From positions 124,001 through 188,000 of the forward strand of contig NZ_CP046916.1 of the NCBI RefSeq assembly GCF_009789675.1: a stretch of 64,000 bases of DNA. Reading direction: 5' to 3'. Position numbers and translations under genes: made by a program. Of the stretch, positions 15,744-24,084 are shown piece after piece. Every line of letters starts with the position of its first letter. The first letter of the stretch is position 1. The stretch comes from Paraburkholderia acidisoli (GTDB lineage Bacteria; Pseudomonadota; Gammaproteobacteria; Burkholderiales; Burkholderiaceae). The notes under the pieces were generated by a model. It was not told where the DNA came from. It searched no databases and saw nothing but the letters and a program-made list of their open reading frames with translations.

Positions 15744-18700
15744 GGGATTCTCCCGTTTCGAGGGCGGTTTGTTCCGTGGATGTTTCGGATGACGAATCGT
15801 TTCCGTGCTCGCCGCTGGCTTTGCTTTCGCCTCGATGCACGAGGCTGAACACGACCGGCACGAACAGCAGCGTGGCGCAGGTCGCGCAGATCAGGCCGCC
15901 GATCACGGCGCGGCCGAGCGGCGCGTTCTGCTCGCCGCCGTCGCCCAGGCCCAGCGCCATCGGCGCCATGCCGATGATCATCGCGAGCGCCGTCATCAGC
16001 ACGGGGCGAAAGCGCGTGAAGCCCGCTTCGAGCGCGGCGCGCATGGCGTCGCCGGTGACCGCGAGCCGCTCGCGCGCGAACGAGATCACGAGAATGGCGT
16101 TCGCGGTGGCCACGCCCATGCAGAGAATCGCGCCGGTGAGCGCCGGCACGGAGAGCGGCGTGTGCGTGGTGAACAGCATCCAGACGATGCCCGCGAGCGC
16201 GGCGGGCAGCGCGCTCACGATCACGAACGCGTCGGCCCACGAGTGGAAGTTCACGACGATCAGCAGATAGATCAGCAGCACCGCGCCCGCGAGTCCGAGC
16301 AGCAAACCCGTGAAGGCGCTGTTCATGGTCTGCACCTGGCCGCGCATCGTCACGGTCGAGCCCTTCGGCAGGTCCTTCGCGGTGGCGTGGATCACCTTGT
16401 CGATCTGCGAAGACACCGCGCCGAGATCGAGACCCTGCGTGGTCGCGTAGATGTCGTAGAGCGGTTCGATGTTGTAGTGCGACACCACCGCGTCGGTCTG
16501 GCCGCGCTTGATCGTGGCGATACCGCTCAGTATCTGCGAGCCGCCGTTCTTGCCGGTGATGGGCAGATTCTCCAGCGCCGAGAGCGTGTCCATGCGGTAC
16601 TGCGGCGTTTGCGCGACGATCGGATACGACACGCCGTTCTGCGGATTGAGCCAGTAGGTGGGCGCGACCTGGCTCGTGCCCGAGAGACTCGCGACCACGG
16701 TATTGGTCACGTCCTGCTCGGTGATGCCGAGTTCGCTGGCGCGCGTGCGGTCGACGGCCACCGTGAGTTGCGGATAGGTGGACGCCTGCTGGATGCGCGG
16801 ATCGGCCACACCCGCGATCCTGCTGATCTTGCGCAGCAGTTCCTGCGCATAGACCTTGTTCGCCGCCTGGTTCGGGCCGCTCACCTGCACGTCGATCGGC
16901 GCGGGCGAGCCGAAGTTCAGGATCTGGCTCACGATGTCGGCGGGCAGGAACGAGAACGTCGTGCCCGGAAAGCGGCGCGGCAGTTGCGTGCGCAACTCCC
17001 GCACGTACTGCGCGGTGGGGGCGTGCGATCTGGCGAGCGTGATGAGGATGTCGCCGTCCTGCGGTCCGATCGTGCCGCTGTTGTTGTACGTGAGGTTGAT
17101 GCCGCTGTTCGGCAGCCCGATGTTGTCGATCACGCTCGCGAGTTGATTGGCGGGAATCGCGGCGCGCACGGCATTCTCGACGTGATCGAACAGATCGGCG
17201 GTTTCTTCCACGCGCGTGCCGATGGGCGCGCGCACGTGCAACGCGATCTCGCCGGAGTCGACGTTCGGGAAGAAGTTGCGGCCGAGGAACGGCACGAGCG
17301 CGAACGACAGCGCGACGACCGCGAGAAAGCCCACGATGAAGCGCTTGCGATTCGTGAGCGCGAGCCCGAGCAGCACGCGGTAATTCGCGCGTACTTTCTC
17401 GAATCGGCGCTCGAAGCCGCGCTGGAACCGCACGAGCGGGTTGCGCGAGACCGGCGCGTGATCGTGCGCGCCATGCGGCGCCATCGCCGCGGCCAGTTCG
17501 CCCGAAGCATGCCCTTGCGAAGCGTGGGGCTTGAGCAGGTAGCGCGCCATCATCGGCACGAAGGTGCGCGAGAGCACGAACGAGGCGATCATCGCGAAGA
17601 TCACCGCTTCGGCCATCGGCACGAACAGGAAGCGCGCGATGCCGTCGAGCAGCAGCATCGGCACGAACACGATGCAGATACACAGCAGCGAGACAAGGGC
17701 GGGCGCGACGATCTGCGCGGCGCCGTCGAGGATCGCGCGGCGCACGTCCTTGCCTTGCTCCAGATGCCAGTTGATGTTTTCGATGGTGACGGTGGCGTCG
17801 TCCACGAGAATGCCCACCGCGAGCGCGAGCCCGCCGAGCGTCATCACGTTGAGCGTTTCGCCGCAGGCCGCGAGCGCCGCGATGGCCGCGAGCACGGCGA
17901 GCGGAATCGACGCGGCGATGATGAGCGTGGAGCGCCAGCTGCCGAGAAACAGCAGGATCATGGCCGAGGTGAGCGCGGCCGCGATGATGCCTTCGCGCGC
18001 CACACCGCTCACGGCGCCCTTCACGAACACCGACTGGTCGGACAGCGGCACGAGCTTCAGGCCCGGCGGCAGCGTCTGCTCGATGAGCGGCAGCTTCGCC
18101 TTCACGCCCGCGATGATGTCGAGCGTGGACGCCGAGCCGTTCTTCATGATGCTCATGAGCACGGCGCGATGGCCGTCCACGCGCACGATGTTCGATTGCG
18201 GCGGATAACCGTCGCGCACGTGCGCCACGTCCCGCATATCGATGACCGTGCCGTCCACGGTCTTGATCGGCAGCGCGTTGAGCTGATCGATCGAGAGCGG
18301 GCTGTTGTTCAGGTGAACGTTGTATTCCAGACGGCCGATCTTCTGCGTGCCCGCCGGAATGATCTGGTTCTGCTGCGCGAGCGCGTTGGCCACGTCCTGC
18401 GCGGAAAGCTTCTTCGCCTGCAGCGCCTGCTGGTTCAGGTCGATCTGCACCTCGCGAACCTTGCCGCCGTACGGTGACGGAATCGCCACGCCGGGCACCG
18501 AGAGCAGCGCCGGCCGGATGAAGTTGGTCGCGTAGTCGGCGAGCTTCTGCTCGTTCAGCGTGTTGCTCGTGAGCGCGAGTTGCAGCACCGGCACGGTCGA
18601 CGCGTTGTAGTTCAGAATCTGCGGCGGCGTGGTGCCGGGCGGCATCTGCTTGAGCACCGTTTGCGACACCGAGGTCACCTGCGCGGTGGCGGTGCGCACG

Positions 18701-19005
18701 TCCACCGTGGGCTGGAAGAAGATCTTCACGACGCCATAGCCGCGAAACGACTGCGACTCGATGTGCGCCACGTCGTTCACGGTGGTGCCGAGCGTGCGCT
18801 CGTAATAACTGACGATTCGTCCCGCCATGTCGTCGGGCTGCAGGCCCGTGTAGTTCCAGACCACACTGATGACGGGTATGCGAATGTCGGGAAAGATATC
18901 GGTAGGCGTGCGTAACGCCGCGAGCGGGCCCGCGATCAGGATCAAGAGGGCCAGCACGATGAACGTGTACGGTCGGTTCAAGGCCAGCCGGACGATTTTC
19001 AGCAT
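15733..19005 (-). CDS. RND efflux transporter permease (AcrB superfamily)
   Basis: 1090-aa proton-driven inner-membrane pump, first gene of the permease-adaptor-channel operon. It has the two-fold repeat of six transmembrane helices and large periplasmic loops; the proton-relay pair is in GILVDDATVTIENI (TM4). It is somewhat longer than E. coli AcrB (1049 aa), the extra length lying in an insert around residues 490-520 (histidine- and alanine-rich) and the C-terminal tail. Gene order permease-adaptor-channel differs from the classic adaptor-first order. The drug or solvent handled cannot be predicted. The regulator at 19227-19901 is adjacent and co-oriented. Confidence 0.95.
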   Translation of the reverse strand: MLKIVRLALNRPYTFIVLALLILIAGPLAALRTPTDIFPDIRIPVISVVWNYTGLQPDDMAGRIVSYYERTLGTTVNDVAHIESQSFRGYGVVKIFFQPTVDVRTATAQVTSVSQTVLKQMPPGTTPPQILNYNASTVPVLQLALTSNTLNEQKLADYATNFIRPALLSVPGVAIPSPYGGKVREVQIDLNQQALQAKKLSAQDVANALAQQNQIIPAGTQKIGRLEYNVHLNNSPLSIDQLNALPIKTVDGTVIDMRDVAHVRDGYPPQSNIVRVDGHRAVLMSIMKNGSASTLDIIAGVKAKLPLIEQTLPPGLKLVPLSDQSVFVKGAVSGVAREGIIAAALTSAMILLFLGSWRSTLIIAASIPLAVLAAIAALAACGETLNVMTLGGLALAVGILVDDATVTIENINWHLEQGKDVRRAILDGAAQIVAPALVSLLCICIVFVPMLLLDGIARFLFVPMAEAVIFAMIASFVLSRTFVPMMARYLLKPHASQGHASGELAAAMAPHGAHDHAPVSRNPLVRFQRGFERRFEKVRANYRVLLGLALTNRKRFIVGFLAVVALSFALVPFLGRNFFPNVDSGEIALHVRAPIGTRVEETADLFDHVENAVRAAIPANQLASVIDNIGLPNSGINLTYNNSGTIGPQDGDILITLARSHAPTAQYVRELRTQLPRRFPGTTFSFLPADIVSQILNFGSPAPIDVQVSGPNQAANKVYAQELLRKISRIAGVADPRIQQASTYPQLTVAVDRTRASELGITEQDVTNTVVASLSGTSQVAPTYWLNPQNGVSYPIVAQTPQYRMDTLSALENLPITGKNGGSQILSGIATIKRGQTDAVVSHYNIEPLYDIYATTQGLDLGAVSSQIDKVIHATAKDLPKGSTVTMRGQVQTMNSAFTGLLLGLAGAVLLIYLLIVVNFHSWADAFVIVSALPAALAGIVWMLFTTHTPLSVPALTGAILCMGVATANAILVISFARERLAVTGDAMRAALEAGFTRFRPVLMTALAMIIGMAPMALGLGDGGEQNAPLGRAVIGGLICATCATLLFVPVVFSLVHRGESKASGEHGNDSSSETSTEQTALETGESHVY

Positions 19006-19226
19006 CAGAAGGGGCTCCGGTCAGAACATCGGCGCCGGCGGGTGCGAAATCGCATGAACCGGCGGCGCTATTGTGTCGAGCGGGCCCTAACAACCGGCAG
19101 CCAGATAAATGAAGAAAATTTTAACTATCTGGTTAATCTCGGCATCGATTCGGATATCGAATCAATCGGCGTGATGTTGCCGTGATGTTGCCGCGAGGTT
19201 GCCATGATGTTGCCGCGGCGAAACCG

Positions 19227-19901
19227 TCAACCGAGCAGATAACCCGAGCCGCGGATGGTGCGAATGAGCGAAGGCTCGCCGGGTGCGTCGACGCGATGGC
19301 GCACGCGACCCACGTGCACGTCCACGAGATTGGTGCCGGGATCGAAGCGGCCACCCCACACGCCTTCGAAGATCATCGTGCGCGTGAGCACTTCGCCCGC
19401 ATGGCGCATCATGAATTCGAGCACGCGCATTTCGGTCGGGCGCAGCGTGAGCGGTTTGCCGCGGCAGGTGAGGCGGCGTTTGACGAGATCGAGTTCGAGC
19501 GGCCCCACGCGCAACTGCGTTTGCAGCGAGGTGGGCCGCACGCGGCGGCGCACCAGGGCTTCCACGCGCGCCTGCATTTCGTCGATGGAAAAGGGCCGCG
19601 TGAGGTAATCGTCGCAGCCCGCGCGCAGGCCTTCGATGCGCTCTTCCACGCCCGCCGTCGAACTCATGACGATCACGGGCGTTTCGATGCCCACGCCGCG
19701 CATGGTGGTGACGATGGTGAGGCCGTCGAGGTCGGGCAGGCGCCGCTCGAGCGCGACGGCGTCGTAGTCGCCGGCCATGGCGAGCGCCATGCCCTCGCGG
19801 CCCGAGCGCGCGACGTCCACCTCGAAGCCCGTGGCGGCGAGCCGGGGTACGACGCTGCGCTCGGTGATGGCGTCGGGTTCGATGGTCAGGATGCGCGGCA
19901 T
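19227..19901 (-). CDS. Atypical OmpR-type regulator with Glu at the phosphosite
   Basis: 224-aa receiver plus winged-helix protein, paralogous to the regulator at 9531. The DNA-binding half is well kept (IRTIRGSGYLLG). In the receiver, the phosphoacceptor position is E52 (AVALERRLPD) where the paralog has D54. The acidic pocket is E8-P9-D10 instead of E-D-D, and the conserved Lys is Arg (LTRPF). Asp-to-Glu can mimic phosphorylation, so the protein may be constitutively active. No kinase gene is adjacent. It lies 221 bp upstream of the RND operon on the same strand and may control it. The start at 19901 matches the paralog start; 19931 is possible. Confidence 0.87.
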   Translation of the reverse strand: MPRILTIEPDAITERSVVPRLAATGFEVDVARSGREGMALAMAGDYDAVALERRLPDLDGLTIVTTMRGVGIETPVIVMSSTAGVEERIEGLRAGCDDYLTRPFSIDEMQARVEALVRRRVRPTSLQTQLRVGPLELDLVKRRLTCRGKPLTLRPTEMRVLEFMMRHAGEVLTRTMIFEGVWGGRFDPGTNLVDVHVGRVRHRVDAPGEPSLIRTIRGSGYLLG

Positions 19902-19923
19902 AAACCGTCTGTCGTGCGGCGCA

Positions 19924-20853
19924 TCAGGCAACGGCGCGCAGGGCGACCGGCGCGTGCTGCGTCGCGCCCGAGCGGAAGTGCTCGACGGAAAAGTCGATGA
20001 AGCTGCGGATCTTCATGGTGAGGTAATTGCGGCCCGAATACACGATCGAGAGGTGCTGCATGCCGCCGTTCACGTCGAACGCGTTGAGCACGGGCAGCAG
20101 CGCGCCGCGCGCGAGATCGTCGGCCACGAGCGGCAGCGGCAGACGCGCGACGCCCATGTCGGCGAGCGCGGCGGCGCGCACCGTGGCGTAGCTGTTGGCC
20201 GTCATCGGGCCGTTCACGTTGATGCGCTGCACGCCCTCGGCGTTGGTGAATTCCCACGCGCGCGGCGCGTCGGAGACCGCGAGCAGATCGTGCTCCGCAA
20301 GCTCGTCGGGCGTGCACGGCGTGCCGCGCCGCGCGAGCCACGCGGGCGTCGCCACGAGCATCTCTTTGAGCGAGGCGAGCTTGCGGCTCACGAGCGAGGC
20401 GTTCACGGCCTGGCGGTCGGTGGCGAAGCACACGTCGAAGCCGCCTTCGATCAGGTCGATGTGCGTGTCGTACGCGGTCACGTCGAATTCCACGCGCGGG
20501 TTCATCTGCCGGTACGCGGTGAGCACCGCGGGCAAGCCGGCGCTCGCGAACACGTTGGGCGCCGCGATGCGCAGCACGCCGCTCGGGTCGCGGGTCGCGC
20601 GCACGAGATCCGACTCGACTTCGTCGAGCTTGTCGATCACGGCGCGGCAGCCGTCGAGATAGAGGCGGCCCGCCTCGGTGAGCGAGAGGCTGCGCGTGGA
20701 GCGATTGAGCAGGCGCATGTTCAGGTGCGCTTCGAGCATGCCCACGCTGCGCGTGACGGCGGCCGCCGACATGCCGAGCTGCTTGCCCGCGAGTCGAAAG
20801 CTGTTCAGATCGACGACGCGCGTGAAGACGCGCATGGCCTGGAGCTGGTTCAT
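19924..20853 (-). CDS. LysR-family transcriptional regulator
   Basis: 309 aa with N-terminal winged HTH (MNQLQAMRVFTRVVDLNSFRLAGKQLGMSAAAVTRSV, about residues 1-60) and a C-terminal type 2 periplasmic-binding-like effector domain. It belongs to the group typified by CrgA/DmlR (NRSTRSLSLTEAG). The frame extends upstream beyond the family start; 20853 was chosen to match LysR N-termini. Its target is uncertain. It lies 22 bp upstream of the atypical regulator on the same strand. Confidence 0.9.
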   Translation of the reverse strand: MNQLQAMRVFTRVVDLNSFRLAGKQLGMSAAAVTRSVGMLEAHLNMRLLNRSTRSLSLTEAGRLYLDGCRAVIDKLDEVESDLVRATRDPSGVLRIAAPNVFASAGLPAVLTAYRQMNPRVEFDVTAYDTHIDLIEGGFDVCFATDRQAVNASLVSRKLASLKEMLVATPAWLARRGTPCTPDELAEHDLLAVSDAPRAWEFTNAEGVQRINVNGPMTANSYATVRAAALADMGVARLPLPLVADDLARGALLPVLNAFDVNGGMQHLSIVYSGRNYLTMKIRSFIDFSVEHFRSGATQHAPVALRAVA

Positions 20854-20903
20854 GGTGTGCGGTTCCGCTGAAATGTCGCGTGATGGCGCCGGGCTGGCGC
20901 GGC

Positions 20904-21290
20904 TTAGTTGGGCAGGGCGTGCGCGAGCGCCGGAGCGCGCGCGGCGGCGGCTTCGTGCTCGCTGAGCGCTTCCTTGAGCCGCTGCATGCTCTCGGTGGGA
21001 ATGGCGAAACCGGTCCAGCCGAGGCCGGTGTGGCGGAAGAAAAAGACCGCGCCGTCGAACAGCGGATTGCGCTCCGTGTACCAGCAGGGATCGATTTCGA
21101 GCAGATATTGATGCGCGCGCTGCGGATGATCGGCCACGGCGGGCCGCATGCCCGCGCGCAGCTTGCTGAGTTCTTCGATAAGACCGTCGACCTCGGTGGC
21201 GTCGAGCAGCGCGGCTTGCCCGTTCACGTTCACGCAGACCGCGTGCTGACCATACTCGTTGACGAGTTCGAGCGACATCGGCTTTTGCAT
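20904..21290 (-). CDS. Conserved hypothetical protein
   Basis: 128-aa soluble protein without signal peptide or recognisable domain. It has mixed character with an aromatic central segment (DPCWYTERNPLFDGAVFFFRHTGLGWTGFAIP) and an Ala/Glu-rich C-terminal helix. The start at 21290 has GAGG upstream; MSLEL at 21278 is an alternative. It lies 50 bp upstream of the LysR gene on the same strand, possibly co-transcribed. No function can be assigned. Confidence 0.72.
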   Translation of the reverse strand: MQKPMSLELVNEYGQHAVCVNVNGQAALLDATEVDGLIEELSKLRAGMRPAVADHPQRAHQYLLEIDPCWYTERNPLFDGAVFFFRHTGLGWTGFAIPTESMQRLKEALSEHEAAAARAPALAHALPN

Positions 21291-21393
21291 GTTGCGTACC
21301 TCGCAGTGCGGAAACTGGAGGCATTATCGGCGCGCGTGCCAAGCCGATGGCTGAAGTTGCGGCGCACTATAAATGAAAACTAATTTAGGAAGA

Positions 21394-21430
21394 TCGTGCA
21401 CGCATGCACCGCGAAAAAACATGCATACAC
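21394..21430. repeat. Imperfect inverted repeat upstream of the HPP gene
   Basis: Arms CGTGCACGCATG (21394-21405) and CATGCATACACG (21419-21430) match at 10 of 12 positions around an A-rich loop, in the divergent gap between 21290 and 21535. It could be an operator or a transcript hairpin. Confidence 0.4.
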
Positions 21431-21534
21431 GATGAACTATATATACGGATAGAAATCGCAATTATCGATTTTTCGCGCGCGCCGCTACGCTGGCACCCAT
21501 CTTCGATACTTCGACGCAGGCCGCCGCCGCGATC

Positions 21535-22671
21535 ATGTCCCGCACCGCGATCATCGAATGGCTGACGAGTTTCCTGCCGCAGCCGGCCGCGCCCCATCCC
21601 GCCGCGCCGCCGTGGCGCGAGCGCTTGCGGCGCTGCGCGGGCGCGTTGTTCGGTATCGCGTTCACGGGGCTCGCCACGCACGCGGCGTTCGGTGCGGCCG
21701 GCGACATCCCGCTGCTCGTCGCCCCGATGGGCGCCTCGGCCGTGTTGCTGTTCGGCGTGTCGGAGAGCCCGCTCGCGCAACCGTGGTCGATCATCGGCGG
21801 CAACCTCGTTGCGGCGCTCGTGGGCGTGGCTTGCGCGCGCTGGATCGACTCCACGGTGATGGCGGCGTCGGCCGCGGTCGCGCTGGCGATCTGCGCAATG
21901 TTCCTGTGCCGCTGCGTGCATCCGCCTTCGGGCGCGGTGGCGCTCACGGCCGTGCTCGGCGGACCGGCCGTGCACGCGTTGGGCTTTCACTTCGTACTCG
22001 CGCCGATCGCGTTTCAATCGCTCGCGCTGGTGAGCGCGGCGCTCGCGTTTCATGCGCTCACGGGGCATCGCTATCCGCGCGCGGCGTTCCGGCCCGCGGC
22101 GGAAGCGGCCAACGCATCGATATCCGCTGTGCCATCGACATCATCGTTCGCGCTGCCCGCGCTCGAACCCGTCGACAAACCCATCGCCTCGTTCGAACAA
22201 CTCACCTGCGAAGAGATCATGTCGACGCCATGCGCGGCCGTGCCCGCGACCATGGGCACGCACGCAGCGCGCGAGATGTTCCGCCGCCACGGCGCGACGG
22301 CGCTGCCCGTGGTCGATGCGATGGATCGCGTCGTGGGCATGGTCACGCAGCACGCGCTCGGCGAGATGGCGCCGCTTGCGGCATGGGCAAGATGGCGGCG
22401 CGCGCTTTTGAAGTCGGGCGCGCGTGCGGAGAAAACGGGGGAAACAGGGGCGCGGGGCGAGGCGAAGGACACGGTGGCGGCGGTGATGGCCGCGGGCGTG
22501 CACGCGGTGCATCGCGCGACGCCGCTCGCGCAACTCGTGCCGATGTTCACGGAGCACGCATGGCACGACGTGCCCGTGATGGACGACGCGCGCCGCCTGA
22601 TCGGCGTGGTGCGGCATTCGGACATGATCCGCTGGCTGCATCGGCAGGCGGGCGCCGCGCAGCCCGCTTGA
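21535..22671 (+). CDS. HPP-family membrane protein with C-terminal CBS pair
   Basis: 378 aa. Residues about 25-180 form four or more transmembrane helices with the family-naming HPP motif in CVHPPSGAVALTAVLGG. A linker of about 40 residues leads to two CBS domains (EEIMSTPCAAVPATMGTHAAREMFRRHG... and VMAAGVHAVHRATPLAQLVPMF...), probably an adenosine-nucleotide sensor. HPP proteins have been linked to nitrite transport in plants and cyanobacteria; here the substrate is unproven. No convincing ribosome site precedes the ATG. Confidence 0.88.
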   Translation: MSRTAIIEWLTSFLPQPAAPHPAAPPWRERLRRCAGALFGIAFTGLATHAAFGAAGDIPLLVAPMGASAVLLFGVSESPLAQPWSIIGGNLVAALVGVACARWIDSTVMAASAAVALAICAMFLCRCVHPPSGAVALTAVLGGPAVHALGFHFVLAPIAFQSLALVSAALAFHALTGHRYPRAAFRPAAEAANASISAVPSTSSFALPALEPVDKPIASFEQLTCEEIMSTPCAAVPATMGTHAAREMFRRHGATALPVVDAMDRVVGMVTQHALGEMAPLAAWARWRRALLKSGARAEKTGETGARGEAKDTVAAVMAAGVHAVHRATPLAQLVPMFTEHAWHDVPVMDDARRLIGVVRHSDMIRWLHRQAGAAQPA

Positions 22672-22728
22672 TGCGGTGATGCCGTCGCGCGACCGGGCCG
22701 ATCTCGCCCGGTTCGCGCCACGCCGCCT

Positions 22729-23733
22729 TCACACCACGAACAGCAGCACCGCGAACACCGCGTAGAGCCAGCCCACGTGCGTGAGCTGACGGCTCTGCAC
22801 GCGCGGCGCGCTGAACGCCCATTGCAGGAACAGGATCGCGGCCATCGTCGTGACGGCGGCGAGGATCGACGGCGCGCCCAGATGCCACGGCGTAAAGAAC
22901 ATGCCGAACGCCGTGGGAATGGTCGCCTGGATCATCATCGCGCCGCTGATATTGGCGAGCGCGAGACGCTCCTTGCCCTGCCGCACCCAGATGATCGCGT
23001 TCATGATCTCGGGCAGTTCGGTGGCGATCGGGCTGAACAGCAGCGCCGTGAGCTGCGGGCTCAGGCCGAGCCACGGGCCCACCGCGCCGATCTGCTCCAC
23101 GAACAGATGCGAGGCGAAGAAGATCACCGCGAGCGCGCCGAGCGTTTGCAGCAGGATCCAGAACAGTGCGGGGTTCTCGTCGCGCGGACGCAGCTTGAGC
23201 GGTTCCAGGTCGCCTTCGGCTTCGTCATGGCCACCGCCGTTGTCGGACAATTCCTTCCAGCAATAGAAGCCGTAAGCGGCGAGGAAGGCGATGCCGAGTA
23301 TCGGCTTGAAGCTGAACACCACGAGGCCGAGCGCGATCTTGGCCACGAAGATCGCGAGGAACCAGAGCTGGTCGCGGCGCAAGCGGCGCGTATCGACGTC
23401 GACGACCCCCGCGCGTTCGCGGCCCGCGCGCTTCGCCGTGGCGAGCAGCGCGACGCCCACGACCGCGTAGGCGATCGTGCTCAACGCGAGCGGGCCGCCA
23501 ATGGCCGCGCCCACGCCGATCTCCTTGTGCGCGGGCGTGTCGCCGAACGCCACGGCCACGAGCGTGACCACGCTTTCGGGCAGCGCCGTGCCGAACGCGG
23601 CGAGGATCGTGCCGGTGGCGGTTTGCGTGACCTTGAGCTTGTGGCCGAGCCACTCCACGCTGTTCACGAAGGTCTCGCACGACAGATAGATGATGCCGGC
23701 GGCGGCAATGAGCAGGGCGAACGTCCAGATCAT
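22729..23733 (-). CDS. CaCA-family cation exchanger, probably manganese-regulated
   Basis: 334-aa sodium/calcium-exchanger superfamily antiporter. Two alpha-repeats carry the ion-binding acids: GTILAAFGTALPESVVTLVAV (about residues 41-61) and LLFSPIATELPEIMNAIIWVRQG in the second half. About ten transmembrane helices surround a charged cytoplasmic loop (NGGGHDEAEGDLEPLKLRPRDE). By sequence alone it would be called a calcium/sodium antiporter. The yybP-ykoY manganese riboswitch in its leader argues that its physiological job is Mn2+ (or mixed Mn2+/Ca2+) export. GGAG lies eight bases before the ATG. Confidence 0.9.
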   Translation of the reverse strand: MIWTFALLIAAAGIIYLSCETFVNSVEWLGHKLKVTQTATGTILAAFGTALPESVVTLVAVAFGDTPAHKEIGVGAAIGGPLALSTIAYAVVGVALLATAKRAGRERAGVVDVDTRRLRRDQLWFLAIFVAKIALGLVVFSFKPILGIAFLAAYGFYCWKELSDNGGGHDEAEGDLEPLKLRPRDENPALFWILLQTLGALAVIFFASHLFVEQIGAVGPWLGLSPQLTALLFSPIATELPEIMNAIIWVRQGKERLALANISGAMMIQATIPTAFGMFFTPWHLGAPSILAAVTTMAAILFLQWAFSAPRVQSRQLTHVGWLYAVFAVLLFVV

Positions 23734-23807
23734 GACGAACGCTCCGTGGCGCGACAGCGGGAAAGTTGTGGGGTGAGGCTTGTCATTATTGTGCCGTTCT
23801 TGTATGC

Positions 23808-23850
23808 GAGCCGGGCTGCGAAACCAATGACGCTTCCCTTCGCCCGGCTC
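23808..23850 (-). promoter_or_regulatory. Hairpin between riboswitch and exchanger gene
   Basis: Perfect 9-bp arms GAGCCGGGC (23842-23850 on the minus strand) and GCCCGGCTC (23816-23808) around a 25-base loop, directly after the aptamer. There is no T run, so it is more likely part of a translational or Rho-linked expression platform than an intrinsic terminator. Confidence 0.5.
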
Positions 23851-23864
23851 GGCAAAAAAGGGAA

Positions 23865-23995
23865 AACGTCAAAGGTCTCGTCAGGCCGCGAAAGCTGCAA
23901 CGGCTGCCGGCGCCATGGTGCGCGAGGCACCAATTATGTTGACGACGGCGCTCCGCCGGGGTTGGCGAAGCAGACTACTCCCCTAAGACAGGGGG
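23865..23995 (-). promoter_or_regulatory. yybP-ykoY manganese riboswitch
   Basis: Read on the minus strand, this leader has the conserved pieces in order: AGGGGAGTAG (from about 23984), CGCCGTCGTCAACAT (about 23952-23938) and GAGACCTTTGACG (about 23880-23868). These are the signature loops and closing strand of the yybP-ykoY aptamer, which binds Mn2+ directly. GC-rich arms between them can form the P2-P4 helices. It sits 130 bp upstream of the exchanger start. Identification rests on motif recognition; a covariance search was not run. Confidence 0.87.
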
Positions 23996-24084
23996 CGATT
24001 ATAGCGCAAACGACATGGCGATCGCGTGAAAACGTGTCCGCCGTTGTTCGTCCGCCGCGGGCCTCCGCAGCGGACCGGTACCGC

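Noticed and set aside
15805..18477. 890-aa plus-strand frame antisense to the RND permease
   Set aside because: Same reason: antisense shadow with low-complexity Arg/His/Glu composition and no domain.
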